From Holtiella tumoricola (GTDB taxonomy: Bacteria > Bacillota > Clostridia > Lachnospirales > Cellulosilyticaceae), in the NCBI RefSeq assembly GCF_027857615.1, contig NZ_JAQIFT010000016.1, forward strand, positions 1-64,000: DNA of 64,000 nt, written 5' to 3'. The position numbers and the translations under genes are program-made. This document shows positions 27,434 through 35,181 of the stretch, piece after piece. How positions within the stretch are numbered: position 1 is the first letter of the stretch; each line of letters opens with the position of its first letter. The notes under the pieces are model-generated. The model had not been told where the DNA came from. It worked only from the letters and a program-made list of their open reading frames with translations, and made no database searches.

Positions 27434-28723
27434 TTATTTTTCGTAAACTATTCTACCATCTACTATTGTCACTTCTACATCACCGTATACTTCCATTCCG
27501 TTAAATGGTGTGTTTTTACCTTTTGAAAGGAAGTTATTTGAATCTATGATATATGGTGTCTCTAAGTCAATTACTGTAATATCTGCTGGTGCACCAACTT
27601 CTAAGCGACCTGATGGGCTATTGATGATACGTGCTGGATTGTAACTCATTTTTTCTATAAGTTCTGAGATAGTAAGAATACCTGCTTTTACAAGATGTGT
27701 GTAACTTAATGCAAAACTTGTTTCAAGCCCTACAATACCGAAAGGTGCTTTTTCAATCTCAACATTTTTCTCATCATAATGATGTGGTGCATGATCTGTA
27801 GCAATAACATCGATAATTCCTGATTTAAGTGCTTGTTTCATAGCTGCTACATCTTCACTTGTACGTAGTGGAGGGCTCATTTTCTTATTACTATCATAGT
27901 CTCCTAAGATACTATCATCTAAGATGAAGTAATGAGGTGCAGTTTCTGCTGTTAAATTTGTCATGCCCCATACTTTTTTACCCATTTCAATAAGATCTAA
28001 GCTTCCTTTTGTACTCATATGTGATAAATGAAGCTGTGCGCCTGTTGTACGTGCTAAGATAATGTCACGTGCTACGATCACTTCTTCTGCATCACGGCCA
28101 ATGCCTTTGATTCCAAACAGTTGTGCATTTACACCTGCATTCATTGCTCCACCTGATAGTGCACGATCTTCTGTATGTGAGAAGATTGGAAGGTTAAATG
28201 GTTTTGCATAGCTCATTCCTTTTTTCATAAGACCCGCATCTGCTACTGTCTTACCATCTTCACTAATCGCACAGATTCCATGTTCTTTCATCTTTCCAAT
28301 GTTTGCTAGTGTTTCACCTTCTAAGCCTTTTGTAATGGCACCTACTGGAAGAACTTTTACACCATTTGCACGTCTTGCCATTGTATTGATGTATTCTACA
28401 ACACATTCATTATCAATAACTGGGTTCGTATTTGGCATACAACACATTGTTGTTACACCACCACGTGCTGCTGCAAGACAGCCTGTTTCAATTGTTTCTT
28501 TATGTTCAAAGCCTGGTTCTCTTAAGTGTACATGTAGGTCGATAAGACCTGGTACTACTAACTTACCTTCTGCTTCAATTACTTTGACATCTGCATTCTC
28601 AAGTAAGTCACTTGGGGTTTCACCTATGCTTACAATCACACCATCTTCTACAAGGATGTCTGTTACTTCTTCTAGTTTTGTACTTGGGTTAACAACTAAC
28701 CCACCTTTAATAACCAGTTTCAT
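27434..28723 (-). CDS. pyrC: Dihydroorotase PyrC (type I)
   Basis: Zn amidohydrolase that cyclises carbamoyl aspartate to dihydroorotate. The 429-residue length and sequence are type I: metal-binding DLHVHLREPGFEHKET (about residues 58-73), a later HTED and HLSHMS histidines, and the IDVIATDHAPHHYDEK aspartate. It is separated from pyrB by one base. No strong terminator follows before the pyrF promoter. Confidence 0.96.
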   Translation of the reverse strand: MKLVIKGGLVVNPSTKLEEVTDILVEDGVIVSIGETPSDLLENADVKVIEAEGKLVVPGLIDLHVHLREPGFEHKETIETGCLAAARGGVTTMCCMPNTNPVIDNECVVEYINTMARRANGVKVLPVGAITKGLEGETLANIGKMKEHGICAISEDGKTVADAGLMKKGMSYAKPFNLPIFSHTEDRALSGGAMNAGVNAQLFGIKGIGRDAEEVIVARDIILARTTGAQLHLSHMSTKGSLDLIEMGKKVWGMTNLTAETAPHYFILDDSILGDYDSNKKMSPPLRTSEDVAAMKQALKSGIIDVIATDHAPHHYDEKNVEIEKAPFGIVGLETSFALSYTHLVKAGILTISELIEKMSYNPARIINSPSGRLEVGAPADITVIDLETPYIIDSNNFLSKGKNTPFNGMEVYGDVEVTIVDGRIVYEK

Positions 28724-28724
28724 C

Positions 28725-29648
28725 TTATCTTCCTCTCCTTTCGTTTAATAAAGCAAGGATTGCCATACGTACTGCTACACCATTTTGTACTTGTTCATCA
28801 ATAACACTTACGTTACTATCTAATAGCTCTGGCATCAGTTCAATACCACGATTTACTGGTGCTGGATGCATTAAGATTGCTTCTTTATCTGCATAACTAA
28901 ACATTTCTTCATCTAAACCATAAAGCTGGCTATATTCGCGAAGGTTAGGGAATAATCCACCTTTTTGTCTTTCCATCTGGATACGAAGTCCCATGACTAC
29001 ATCTGCACCTTTGATTGCATTTTTAATATCATGAGTTACTGTTGCACCTAGTGCTTCCATTGTACCTGATGCTAATGTGCCGCATCCTGCAAGTGTTACA
29101 TTTGCACCCAGCTTTTTAAGACCGAATACATTTGATCTTGCTACACGACTATGTGCAATATCACCTACGATGGTTACATTTAAATCTTTAAAGCTACCTT
29201 TTTTATCAAGCATTGTATAGAGATCTAAAAGTGCTTGTGTCGGATGTTCATTTGCGCCGTCTCCTGCATTAATAACAGAAGCTTTAACATTTTTTGCAAG
29301 TAAGTGGCTCGCTCCACTTAACCCATGGCGCATAACCATAAAGTCAATGCCCATTTGATCTAGTGTAATACCTGTATCTACTAAGGTTTCCCCTTTTTGT
29401 ACACTACTTGTTGCAACACCTAAATCCGTTACCATCGCACCTTGGTAAAGTCCAGCCATATTAAAGGATACTTTTGTTCTTGTACTGTTTTCGTAGAATA
29501 AAGTAATCATACTACGACCTTTTAATGTATCTTCTCTTAAAGTACTGTCTGTAATTTTTTTCTTCATTTCATGTGCAAGTTCTAAGATACTCATGATCTC
29601 ACTTACTTCTAAATCACGAATCCCCAGTAAATCTTTACTTTTTAACAT
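28725..29648 (-). CDS. pyrB: Aspartate carbamoyltransferase catalytic subunit PyrB
   Basis: Condenses carbamoyl phosphate and aspartate, the committed pathway step. The 307-residue protein has the carbamoyl-phosphate site FYENSTRTKVSFNMAG (about 45-60), HPTQALLDLYT and HPAPVNRG. The ATG at 29648 has AAAGGAGG nine bases upstream; the longer frame would start inside the attenuator. No pyrI gene follows, as is normal for Firmicutes. First structural gene behind a regulatory leader. Confidence 0.97.
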   Translation of the reverse strand: MLKSKDLLGIRDLEVSEIMSILELAHEMKKKITDSTLREDTLKGRSMITLFYENSTRTKVSFNMAGLYQGAMVTDLGVATSSVQKGETLVDTGITLDQMGIDFMVMRHGLSGASHLLAKNVKASVINAGDGANEHPTQALLDLYTMLDKKGSFKDLNVTIVGDIAHSRVARSNVFGLKKLGANVTLAGCGTLASGTMEALGATVTHDIKNAIKGADVVMGLRIQMERQKGGLFPNLREYSQLYGLDEEMFSYADKEAILMHPAPVNRGIELMPELLDSNVSVIDEQVQNGVAVRMAILALLNERRGR

Positions 29649-29669
29649 GGTGTATCCTCCTTTGGTTTT

Positions 29670-29717
29670 AAAAAAATAAAAAGGCAATAAAAAGACCTAA
29701 GTCTTTTCATTGCCTTT
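29670..29717 (-). terminator. pyrB attenuator (intrinsic terminator in leader)
   Basis: A 17-pair stem with one G-T wobble (arms 29701-29717 and 29680-29696), loop TTAG, followed by a T-rich tract and then the pyrB ribosome site. Its position ahead of the first structural gene marks transcription attenuation. Confidence 0.88.
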
Positions 29718-29786
29718 AAGCTGCAAAAAAGTGAAGCAGAAACGAGATTACATAGTACCTTATAAAATCTCGTTAAATAAGGCAAT
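29709..29786 (-). promoter_or_regulatory. Candidate antiterminator structure in pyr leader
   Basis: ATTGCCTT (29779-29786) can pair with AAGGCAAT (29709-29716), which is the 5' arm of the terminator. The pairing encloses a stable 9-bp hairpin, AACGAGATT (29766-29774) with AATCTCGTT (29741-29749). The first strand begins three bases after the leader ORF stop codon, so a ribosome there would cover it. Confidence 0.55.
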
Positions 29787-29788
29787 AT

Positions 29789-29884
29789 CTAATCTATTTC
29801 TTTTAATCTATTATTAAATTCTTTAGAATTTCTCCATACTAAATCTAGCTGGCCTAAACCAAGCTGCATCATAATCTTTTTCAT
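29789..29884 (-). CDS. Leader peptide of the pyr operon (31 codons)
   Basis: Short ORF too small for routine calling, encoding 31 residues beginning MKKIMMQLGLGQLDL and ending NNRLKEID. An AGGAG site lies eight bases before the ATG, an ideal spacing. It sits between the PyrR-type hairpin and the attenuator in the transcribed leader. I do not recognise the peptide, and it has no run of a regulatory amino acid. The ribosome-binding site is part of the lower stem of the hairpin, so its translation is probably controlled. It might alternatively be structural RNA sequence with a fortuitous ORF. Confidence 0.65.
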   Translation of the reverse strand: MKKIMMQLGLGQLDLVWRNSKEFNNRLKEID

Positions 29885-29894
29885 TTTCTCTTCT

Positions 29895-29926
29895 CCTTTT
29901 TGATCTCACAGGATCAAGCTTAAAGG
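29895..29926 (-). promoter_or_regulatory. PyrR-binding hairpin in pyr mRNA leader
   Basis: Upper stem TTGATC/GATCAA closes the loop CTGTGA, matching the CNGNGA loop of the known PyrR-binding consensus (ARUCCNGNGAGGYU). A 5'-side purine-rich bulge AAGC lies below it, then a lower stem CCTTT/AAAGG. Loop, bulge and two-stem form are those of Bacillus anti-antiterminators. The lower stem contains the AAGG of the leader ORF ribosome site. pyrR itself is not in the window. Confidence 0.8.
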
Positions 29927-29960
29927 CTATTTATTTAATTTTGTTCATTTACTGTTACCT

Positions 29961-29989
29961 ATACTACCATATCCCCTTAAATGTGTCAA
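29961..29989 (-). promoter_or_regulatory. Sigma-A promoter of the pyr operon
   Basis: Perfect TTGACA (29984-29989), 17 bases, TAGTAT (29961-29966) on minus, directly after the HAD gene stop codon. The predicted start near 29954 gives a leader of about 305 bases, holding all the control elements listed here. Confidence 0.75.
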
Positions 29990-29990
29990 T

Positions 29991-30653
29991 CTATTTTGTC
30001 GTAATATGTTGAAGTAATTGGAACGGTTCATGAATGACTGCATAAGCACCGCTTTGTAAAAGTTCCTCTTCTCCTCTAAATCCCCAGGCTACACCTATTC
30101 CACGTAACTTGGCATTTACTGCCGTTTGCATATCTACGTCTGAGTCTCCTACATAGAGCACTTCCTCATTCTTCACATTATATGCAGCCATCAGCTCATT
30201 AATAACCGTTGGATCAGGTTTATGTGGTTTTCCATCTTGTTGTCCTTCCACTCTATCAATTAATCCCTGTTCAAAACAAGCTTCTACTACACGTAATGCT
30301 TGTGCATGAGGTTTATTCGTTGCCACAGCTAACTTAATACCCTTATCTTTAAGGTTATGTAAAAGTTCTATAATACCATCATAAGGTTTTGTATAATCCG
30401 TTAAATGGGTATCATAATACTGAATAAAGCTTTCTTTTAAACGCTGTATTTCTTTTTCACTTCTCACTTCTTCTGGAAGTACACGTTCCATAAGTTTATA
30501 GACACCATTTCCTACAAAATATCTATAATTTTCTAAAGGATGCTCTATGTATCCATATTGCTTAAGGGCATAATTAGTACTTACACCTAAGTCTTCTAAT
30601 GTATTGACAAGTGTTCCATCTAAATCAAAAATGACTAATTTAACTGTCTTCAT
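29991..30653 (-). CDS. HAD-superfamily phosphatase (phosphoglycolate phosphatase-like)
   Basis: Cytoplasmic phosphatase of 220 residues with motif I DLDGTLVNT (nucleophile Asp near residue 10), motif II VATNKP, motif III lysine in KPHKPDP and motif IV VGDSDVDM. The alpha-helical cap after motif I places it in the Gph/PpaX-like group. Substrate is unknown. AGGAGGAG precedes the ATG. It ends directly at the pyr promoter with no terminator seen, so read-through into the pyr leader is possible. Confidence 0.88.
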   Translation of the reverse strand: MKTVKLVIFDLDGTLVNTLEDLGVSTNYALKQYGYIEHPLENYRYFVGNGVYKLMERVLPEEVRSEKEIQRLKESFIQYYDTHLTDYTKPYDGIIELLHNLKDKGIKLAVATNKPHAQALRVVEACFEQGLIDRVEGQQDGKPHKPDPTVINELMAAYNVKNEEVLYVGDSDVDMQTAVNAKLRGIGVAWGFRGEEELLQSGAYAVIHEPFQLLQHITTK

Positions 30654-30685
30654 CTTTCTCCTCCTTAAATGTCTTCACCTTTTCT

Positions 30686-30694
30686 ATTATACCA
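30686..30694 (-). promoter_or_regulatory. Extended -10 promoter of HAD phosphatase gene
   Basis: TGGTATAAT on minus, about 33 bases before the start codon. No clear -35 is seen. Confidence 0.45.
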
Positions 30695-30897
30695 CCTTTA
30701 CTTCTTTCCTTATAATAAGTTTTTAGCCCTCTTGTAATAGTTTGACTTTTTAAAAATTTAAGTAAATATTTTATAAAAATGTGTAAATATTCTGCAAGTA
30801 TTTTTAGTAGATATGCATTAAAATAAATTTATTATAAAGTATTTTTTTAGCTTTATATACAATTATAATATTAAACTTTATATCGGGGGGATTTTTG

Positions 30898-32226
30898 ATG
30901 AAAAAGAAATGGATTAGTTCATTAATGTGTATGTCTCTTGCTGCTTCACTATTTACTGGCTGTGCACCTACATCAACATCAAACACTACTGACACACCTG
31001 CTCCATCTGATACAAGTACAACAACAAAAGAAGAGCCTAAAAAAGAAGAATCTACTGATGGTGGTAAAAAAATCGTTTATTGGTCTATGTGGGAAGCTAC
31101 TGAAGCTCAAGGCCAATCTATCCAAGCAGCTATTGACCAATATCAAAAAGACACAGGCAATACCGTAGAAGTTCAATTCAAAGGACGTACAGGTATTCGT
31201 GAAGGTCTTCAAGCTGCTTTAGATGCTGGTACAACGATTGACTTATTCGATGAAGATATCGATCGTGTAAACTCTACTTGGGGTAAATATTTATTAGACT
31301 TAGAATCTTATGCAGCTGCATCTGACTATGATGCTACTGCCGTTTCTGGTTTAATGTCAGCTTGCCGTGAGGTAGGCGGTGGTACATTAAAATCTATCCC
31401 TTATCAACCTAACGTATTTGCATTCTTCTATAATAAAGATTTATTTGACCAAGCTGGTATCACAGATGTACCTAAAACTTGGGATGAATTTTTAGCAACT
31501 TGCGAAAAACTTAAAGTTGCTGGTATTACACCTATTACTTGTGATGATGCTTACATTACTTGTATGATTGGTTACCATTTAGCACGTACTGTTGGTGAAG
31601 AACGTGTTACTCAAATTGTTAATGAAGGCCTTTGGGCTGAAGAGCCAGCTGTTCTTGAAGCTGCTAAAGCTTATGAAGCACTCGCTTCTAAAGGCTATTT
31701 CTCAGAATATGTAGCTTCTAACGTATGGCCAGCTGGTCAAAATACAGAACTTGCTTTAGGTGAAGCTGCTATGTACTTAAACGGTTCTTGGTTACCAAAT
31801 GAAGTTCTTGGTACTACAGGACCAGACTTTAGATGGGGATGCTTTAGCTATCCTGCTGTTCCAAATGGTGTAACAGGTGTAGAAGCTGCTAACTTTGGTG
31901 CACAAGTATTTGCTGTAAATAAAGATTCTAAAGTACCACAAGAAGCCTTTGACCTTATTACTTATATCACTAAAGGCCAATTTGACGCTGAGCTTTCTGC
32001 CAATTCAACAGGTATCCCTGCTGATACTACAAATACCAAATGGCCAGACTTACTTGCTGATGTAAAGCCTGTTCTTGATAGCTTAACAACACGTTATACA
32101 TGGGCTGCTGGTGTAGAAGCTAATAACAATATGACGCCTATCATTAAAGAAAACTTCTTAAAATTATGTGGTGGTCAAATTACAGCAGAGCAATTTGTAG
32201 ATAATATGGAAAAAGCAAGTAAATAA
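30898..32226 (+). CDS. Sugar ABC transporter substrate-binding lipoprotein
   Basis: Extracellular lipoprotein that captures a sugar for the two permeases downstream. The 442 residues have a signal peptide, lipobox FTGC, a Thr/Ser/Pro/Lys/Glu linker to about residue 55, then a family 1 solute-binding fold (KIVYWSMWEATEAQGQSI; PYQPNVFAFFYNKDLFDQAGI; GEAAMYLNGSWLPNEV). A GGGGGG site lies seven bases before the ATG at 30898; a TTG one codon earlier is less likely. The sugar is unknown; no regulator or glycosidase adjoins it. Confidence 0.92.
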   Translation: MKKKWISSLMCMSLAASLFTGCAPTSTSNTTDTPAPSDTSTTTKEEPKKEESTDGGKKIVYWSMWEATEAQGQSIQAAIDQYQKDTGNTVEVQFKGRTGIREGLQAALDAGTTIDLFDEDIDRVNSTWGKYLLDLESYAAASDYDATAVSGLMSACREVGGGTLKSIPYQPNVFAFFYNKDLFDQAGITDVPKTWDEFLATCEKLKVAGITPITCDDAYITCMIGYHLARTVGEERVTQIVNEGLWAEEPAVLEAAKAYEALASKGYFSEYVASNVWPAGQNTELALGEAAMYLNGSWLPNEVLGTTGPDFRWGCFSYPAVPNGVTGVEAANFGAQVFAVNKDSKVPQEAFDLITYITKGQFDAELSANSTGIPADTTNTKWPDLLADVKPVLDSLTTRYTWAAGVEANNNMTPIIKENFLKLCGGQITAEQFVDNMEKASK

Positions 32227-32234
32227 TTTCTTAC

Positions 32235-32269
32235 AAGGGGTGAGGTATGACCAAGATACCTCACCCCTT
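32235..32269 (+). other. Intercistronic hairpin between binding protein and permease genes
   Basis: Perfect 14-bp stem (32235-32248 and 32256-32269) with seven-base loop but no T-tract after it. Such hairpins after binding-protein genes are known to stabilise upstream mRNA and lower downstream expression; that role here is inferred. Confidence 0.75.
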
Positions 32270-32298
32270 ATGCATTTTATCGTATAGGGGGATTTTAT

Positions 32299-33204
32299 GT
32301 GAAAAAAAATAAACCGATGATCATTGCCTTTTTAGCACCTGTTGTAATTCTATTTGTACTCATTTACTTATACCCAATCTGTAGGACCATCCTTATGAGC
32401 TTTTTCAAAATCGAGGGTGTTACGGATGCCATGAGTGAATGGCACTTTGTAGGCGCAAGTAATTATATTGAACTTCTAAATACCGGACTTTTTAGAACTT
32501 CTATGTGGAACCTATTCCGTATCTGGCTTTTTGGTGGCATTATCGTTATGTCTATTGCCTTACTCTTTGCAGTTATTCTTACAAGCGGTATTCGCTTTAA
32601 AAGCTTCTTCCGTGCTGTTATTTACCTTCCTAATGTTGTAAGTGCTGTTGCTCTTGCTACTATGTGGCTCCAATATGTCTATAGCCCTAAATTTGGTTTA
32701 TTAAAATCAGTCTTTACTTCACTAGGACTTGATAGTTTAGCTGCTATCCAATGGACTTCTAGCGAATATAAATTTGTAGCCCTTCTTATTGCCTATTGTT
32801 TTGGTATGGTAGGCTATCATATGCTTATTTTCACCAGTGGTATTGAACGTATTGGGCAAGATTACTATGAGGCTGCAACTATTGATGGTGCAAATAAAGT
32901 GAATCAATTCTTCCATATCACTTTCCCTTTACTTCGTGGTGTTATTAAAACCAATATTACCATGTGGTCCGTAACAAGTGTTGCTTTCTTTGTATGGTCT
33001 CAACTTTTCTCTACAGTTACAGCCGATACCCAAACGATCACCCCAATGGTTTATATGTACATGCAAGTGTTTGGTGCAGGTAATACAGTTACAGAACGTA
33101 ACGCTGGTCTTGGTGCAACAGTTGGTGTTGTCCTTTGCGTATGTGTTGTTGCGATCTTCCTGATTACCAACAAATTAATTAAAAAAGATGATTTTGAATT
33201 CTAA
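32299..33204 (+). CDS. Sugar ABC transporter permease (MalF/UgpA type)
   Basis: Membrane channel subunit of 301 residues with six predicted helices and the coupling EAA loop YEAATIDGANKVNQFFHITFPLL (about residues 192-214; quoted only in part by position). Translation starts at a GTG: the ATG two bases upstream runs straight into a stop. An AGGGGGA site lies upstream. The gene end is followed by the second permease after 13 bases. Confidence 0.93.
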   Translation: MKKNKPMIIAFLAPVVILFVLIYLYPICRTILMSFFKIEGVTDAMSEWHFVGASNYIELLNTGLFRTSMWNLFRIWLFGGIIVMSIALLFAVILTSGIRFKSFFRAVIYLPNVVSAVALATMWLQYVYSPKFGLLKSVFTSLGLDSLAAIQWTSSEYKFVALLIAYCFGMVGYHMLIFTSGIERIGQDYYEAATIDGANKVNQFFHITFPLLRGVIKTNITMWSVTSVAFFVWSQLFSTVTADTQTITPMVYMYMQVFGAGNTVTERNAGLGATVGVVLCVCVVAIFLITNKLIKKDDFEF

Positions 33205-33217
33205 AGGGGGAGATTCT

Positions 33218-34099
33218 ATGGCTACTGCTAAACAATACAAAGACAAAGTAAATTGGAAAAAAGAATTAAGACTTGCACCAGGTTACCTGATTTTAACCAT
33301 ATGGGTTATCTTTACCTTCGTTCTTCTAGGCTGGGTTCTCGCTGCTAGCTTTTCTACAACAAAAGATATTTTCGCCGGCAAGGCACTTGAGTTTCCTACT
33401 GGACTTCACTTTGAAAACTATATAAAAGCTTGGACCACTTCTAACGTTTCTGTATTCTTCTTGAACTCACTTCAATATGCCCTTATTTCTTGTACCGCAC
33501 TAGTTATTATCTGTGCACCTGCAGCTTATGTTCTTTCTAGATTTGATTTTATTGCCAATAAGTTTATCCAAACCAGTTTAGTATCTGCAATGGGCGTACC
33601 TGCTATTATGATTATCCTTCCACTCTTTACACTTATTGCTAGAATGGATATCCTTAATAATCCCCTTGCCAATCGAGCCGTTCTCATTTTCTTATATATA
33701 GGTATTAACGTCCCTTATACAACCATTTTCTTACTCACCTTCTTTAGTAATATTTCACATTCCTTTGAAGAAGCAGCTGCTATTGATGGATGCTCACCTA
33801 TGAAAACCTTCTGGAAGATCATGCTTCCAATGGCTCAACCAGGTATTATTACTGTAACAATCTTCAACTTTATTAATATTTGGAATGAATACTTTATTTC
33901 TCTTATCTTCGCAAATTCAGATTCACTTAGACCTGTTGCTGTAGGTCTCTACTCAATGATTAGCTCTATGAAATATACAGGTGACTGGGCAGGTATGTTT
34001 GCTGCCGTTATTATCGTATTCTTACCAACTTTCATCCTTTATATCTTCCTCTCCGAGAAGATTATTGCTGGTGTAACCGGCGGCGGTGTCAAAGGATGA
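33218..34099 (+). CDS. Sugar ABC transporter permease (MalG/UgpE type)
   Basis: Second membrane channel subunit, 293 residues, about six helices, with EAA loop EEAAAIDGCSPMKTFW (about 190-205). The ATG at 33218 has AAAGGGGG seven bases upstream; the longer frame overlaps the previous gene and is rejected. No ATP-binding subunit follows, so a shared MsmX/UgpC-type ATPase encoded elsewhere is probably used. A bidirectional terminator closes the operon. Confidence 0.93.
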   Translation: MATAKQYKDKVNWKKELRLAPGYLILTIWVIFTFVLLGWVLAASFSTTKDIFAGKALEFPTGLHFENYIKAWTTSNVSVFFLNSLQYALISCTALVIICAPAAYVLSRFDFIANKFIQTSLVSAMGVPAIMIILPLFTLIARMDILNNPLANRAVLIFLYIGINVPYTTIFLLTFFSNISHSFEEAAAIDGCSPMKTFWKIMLPMAQPGIITVTIFNFINIWNEYFISLIFANSDSLRPVAVGLYSMISSMKYTGDWAGMFAAVIIVFLPTFILYIFLSEKIIAGVTGGGVKG

Positions 34100-34102
34100 T
34101 TT

Positions 34103-34142
34103 AAAAAGAAGCTGTTGCATTTTTATGCAGCAGCTTCTTTTT
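34103..34142. terminator. Bidirectional intrinsic terminator
   Basis: 18-pair stem with one G-T wobble around AGAAGCTG and CAGCTTCT, TTTT loop, A and T tracts outside. It ends the sugar operon on plus and the gpsA-like gene on minus. Confidence 0.93.
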
Positions 34143-34145
34143 TGT

Positions 34146-35108
34146 TTAGAATTCGAATTTAACAGGTCTTAAGAATAAGTCCACCAATACTTTAGACGTT
34201 TCTTTGTGTTCAAACAAAATAGCATAAAGTGCACTACAAATAGGCAGTTCTACGTCATAAACTTCTGATAAATGATGTAGGGCTTCAATAGTTGCTACCC
34301 CTTCTGCTAGTTTTGTAAAGGGAATACCTTTTACATAGTCTTCTCCAAATCGGCGGTTATTACTATGTGGCGAGAACAGTGTGGCTTCATAATCACCTAA
34401 GTGACTTAATCCATAAATGGTTAAGTCATTACCTCCCATAGCACGGATAATACGTGAAAGTTCTCTTGTACCTCTTGCCATGAGAGCACCTTTTAAGCTG
34501 CTATAGCCTGCACCGTCTAACATTCCTGCTGCAATTCCCATAACATTCTTTGTAGCTGCTCCAATCTCGTTTCCTATTAAATCTTGTCCATAATAGAAAC
34601 GAATAAGCTCACTATTAAATGCTTCAACTGTTTTCTTTGTTACTTCTATTTCATCACTACCTATGACCATACAGTTTGGAATTCCTTTTCTAAAGTCTTG
34701 TACATGGCCTGGTCCTAACCATACACCAACATGACATCCTGCGCCCATCTCTTCTTTAAACACCTGAGTCAATCGCTTACCTGTTCCTGCTTCTAATCCT
34801 TTCATACAGAGTAAAAAGATTTTTTCATCTATATGAGGCAAGGCGGATACTGTTTGTAAAAATGATCTAAGTTGCTGCGCACTGATAGAGATTATAATAA
34901 TCTCAGCGCTTTCTACCGCTTCTTCTAGAGAATCTGTAAACTTAATAGTTTCTGGCAATTCTAAGTACTCATTTTTACGTTCTAATCTTAGAGATTCTAA
35001 GTTTTTAGAGCCTGGTCTTCCCCATAGCATCACATCATGTCCTACACGATTGGTATACCATGCTAAAAAGCTTCCCCATCTTCCACATCCTAATACTGAA
35101 ACATTCAT
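34146..35108 (-). CDS. NAD(P)H-dependent glycerol-3-phosphate dehydrogenase family protein
   Basis: Reduces dihydroxyacetone phosphate to glycerol-3-phosphate for phospholipid synthesis if orthologous to GpsA. The 320-residue protein has an N-terminal Rossmann motif VLGCGRWGSFLAWY, active-site-region lysine in NEIGAATKNVMGIAAGMLDG (about residues 180-199) and GLSHLGDYEATLFSPHSNNRRFG. Sequence is somewhat divergent from typical GpsA (GCGRWG, not GxGxWG with Ala/Ser), so a paralogue is possible and no symbol is given. It stands alone between two terminators. Confidence 0.8.
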   Translation of the reverse strand: MNVSVLGCGRWGSFLAWYTNRVGHDVMLWGRPGSKNLESLRLERKNEYLELPETIKFTDSLEEAVESAEIIIISISAQQLRSFLQTVSALPHIDEKIFLLCMKGLEAGTGKRLTQVFKEEMGAGCHVGVWLGPGHVQDFRKGIPNCMVIGSDEIEVTKKTVEAFNSELIRFYYGQDLIGNEIGAATKNVMGIAAGMLDGAGYSSLKGALMARGTRELSRIIRAMGGNDLTIYGLSHLGDYEATLFSPHSNNRRFGEDYVKGIPFTKLAEGVATIEALHHLSEVYDVELPICSALYAILFEHKETSKVLVDLFLRPVKFEF

Positions 35109-35136
35109 CTTATTTGCCTCCCATCTATTTGAAAAG

Positions 35137-35164
35137 ACCTCAGCCTTAATGATAAAACTGAGGT
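35137..35164 (-). terminator. Intrinsic terminator of the cobalamin operon
   Basis: On minus, ACCTCAG (35158-35164) pairs with CTGAGGT (35137-35143) across a 14-base loop, followed by CTTTT. It lies after the Gate-domain gene and before gpsA. Confidence 0.65.
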
Positions 35165-35181
35165 TGTCATCTATGTAGTAT

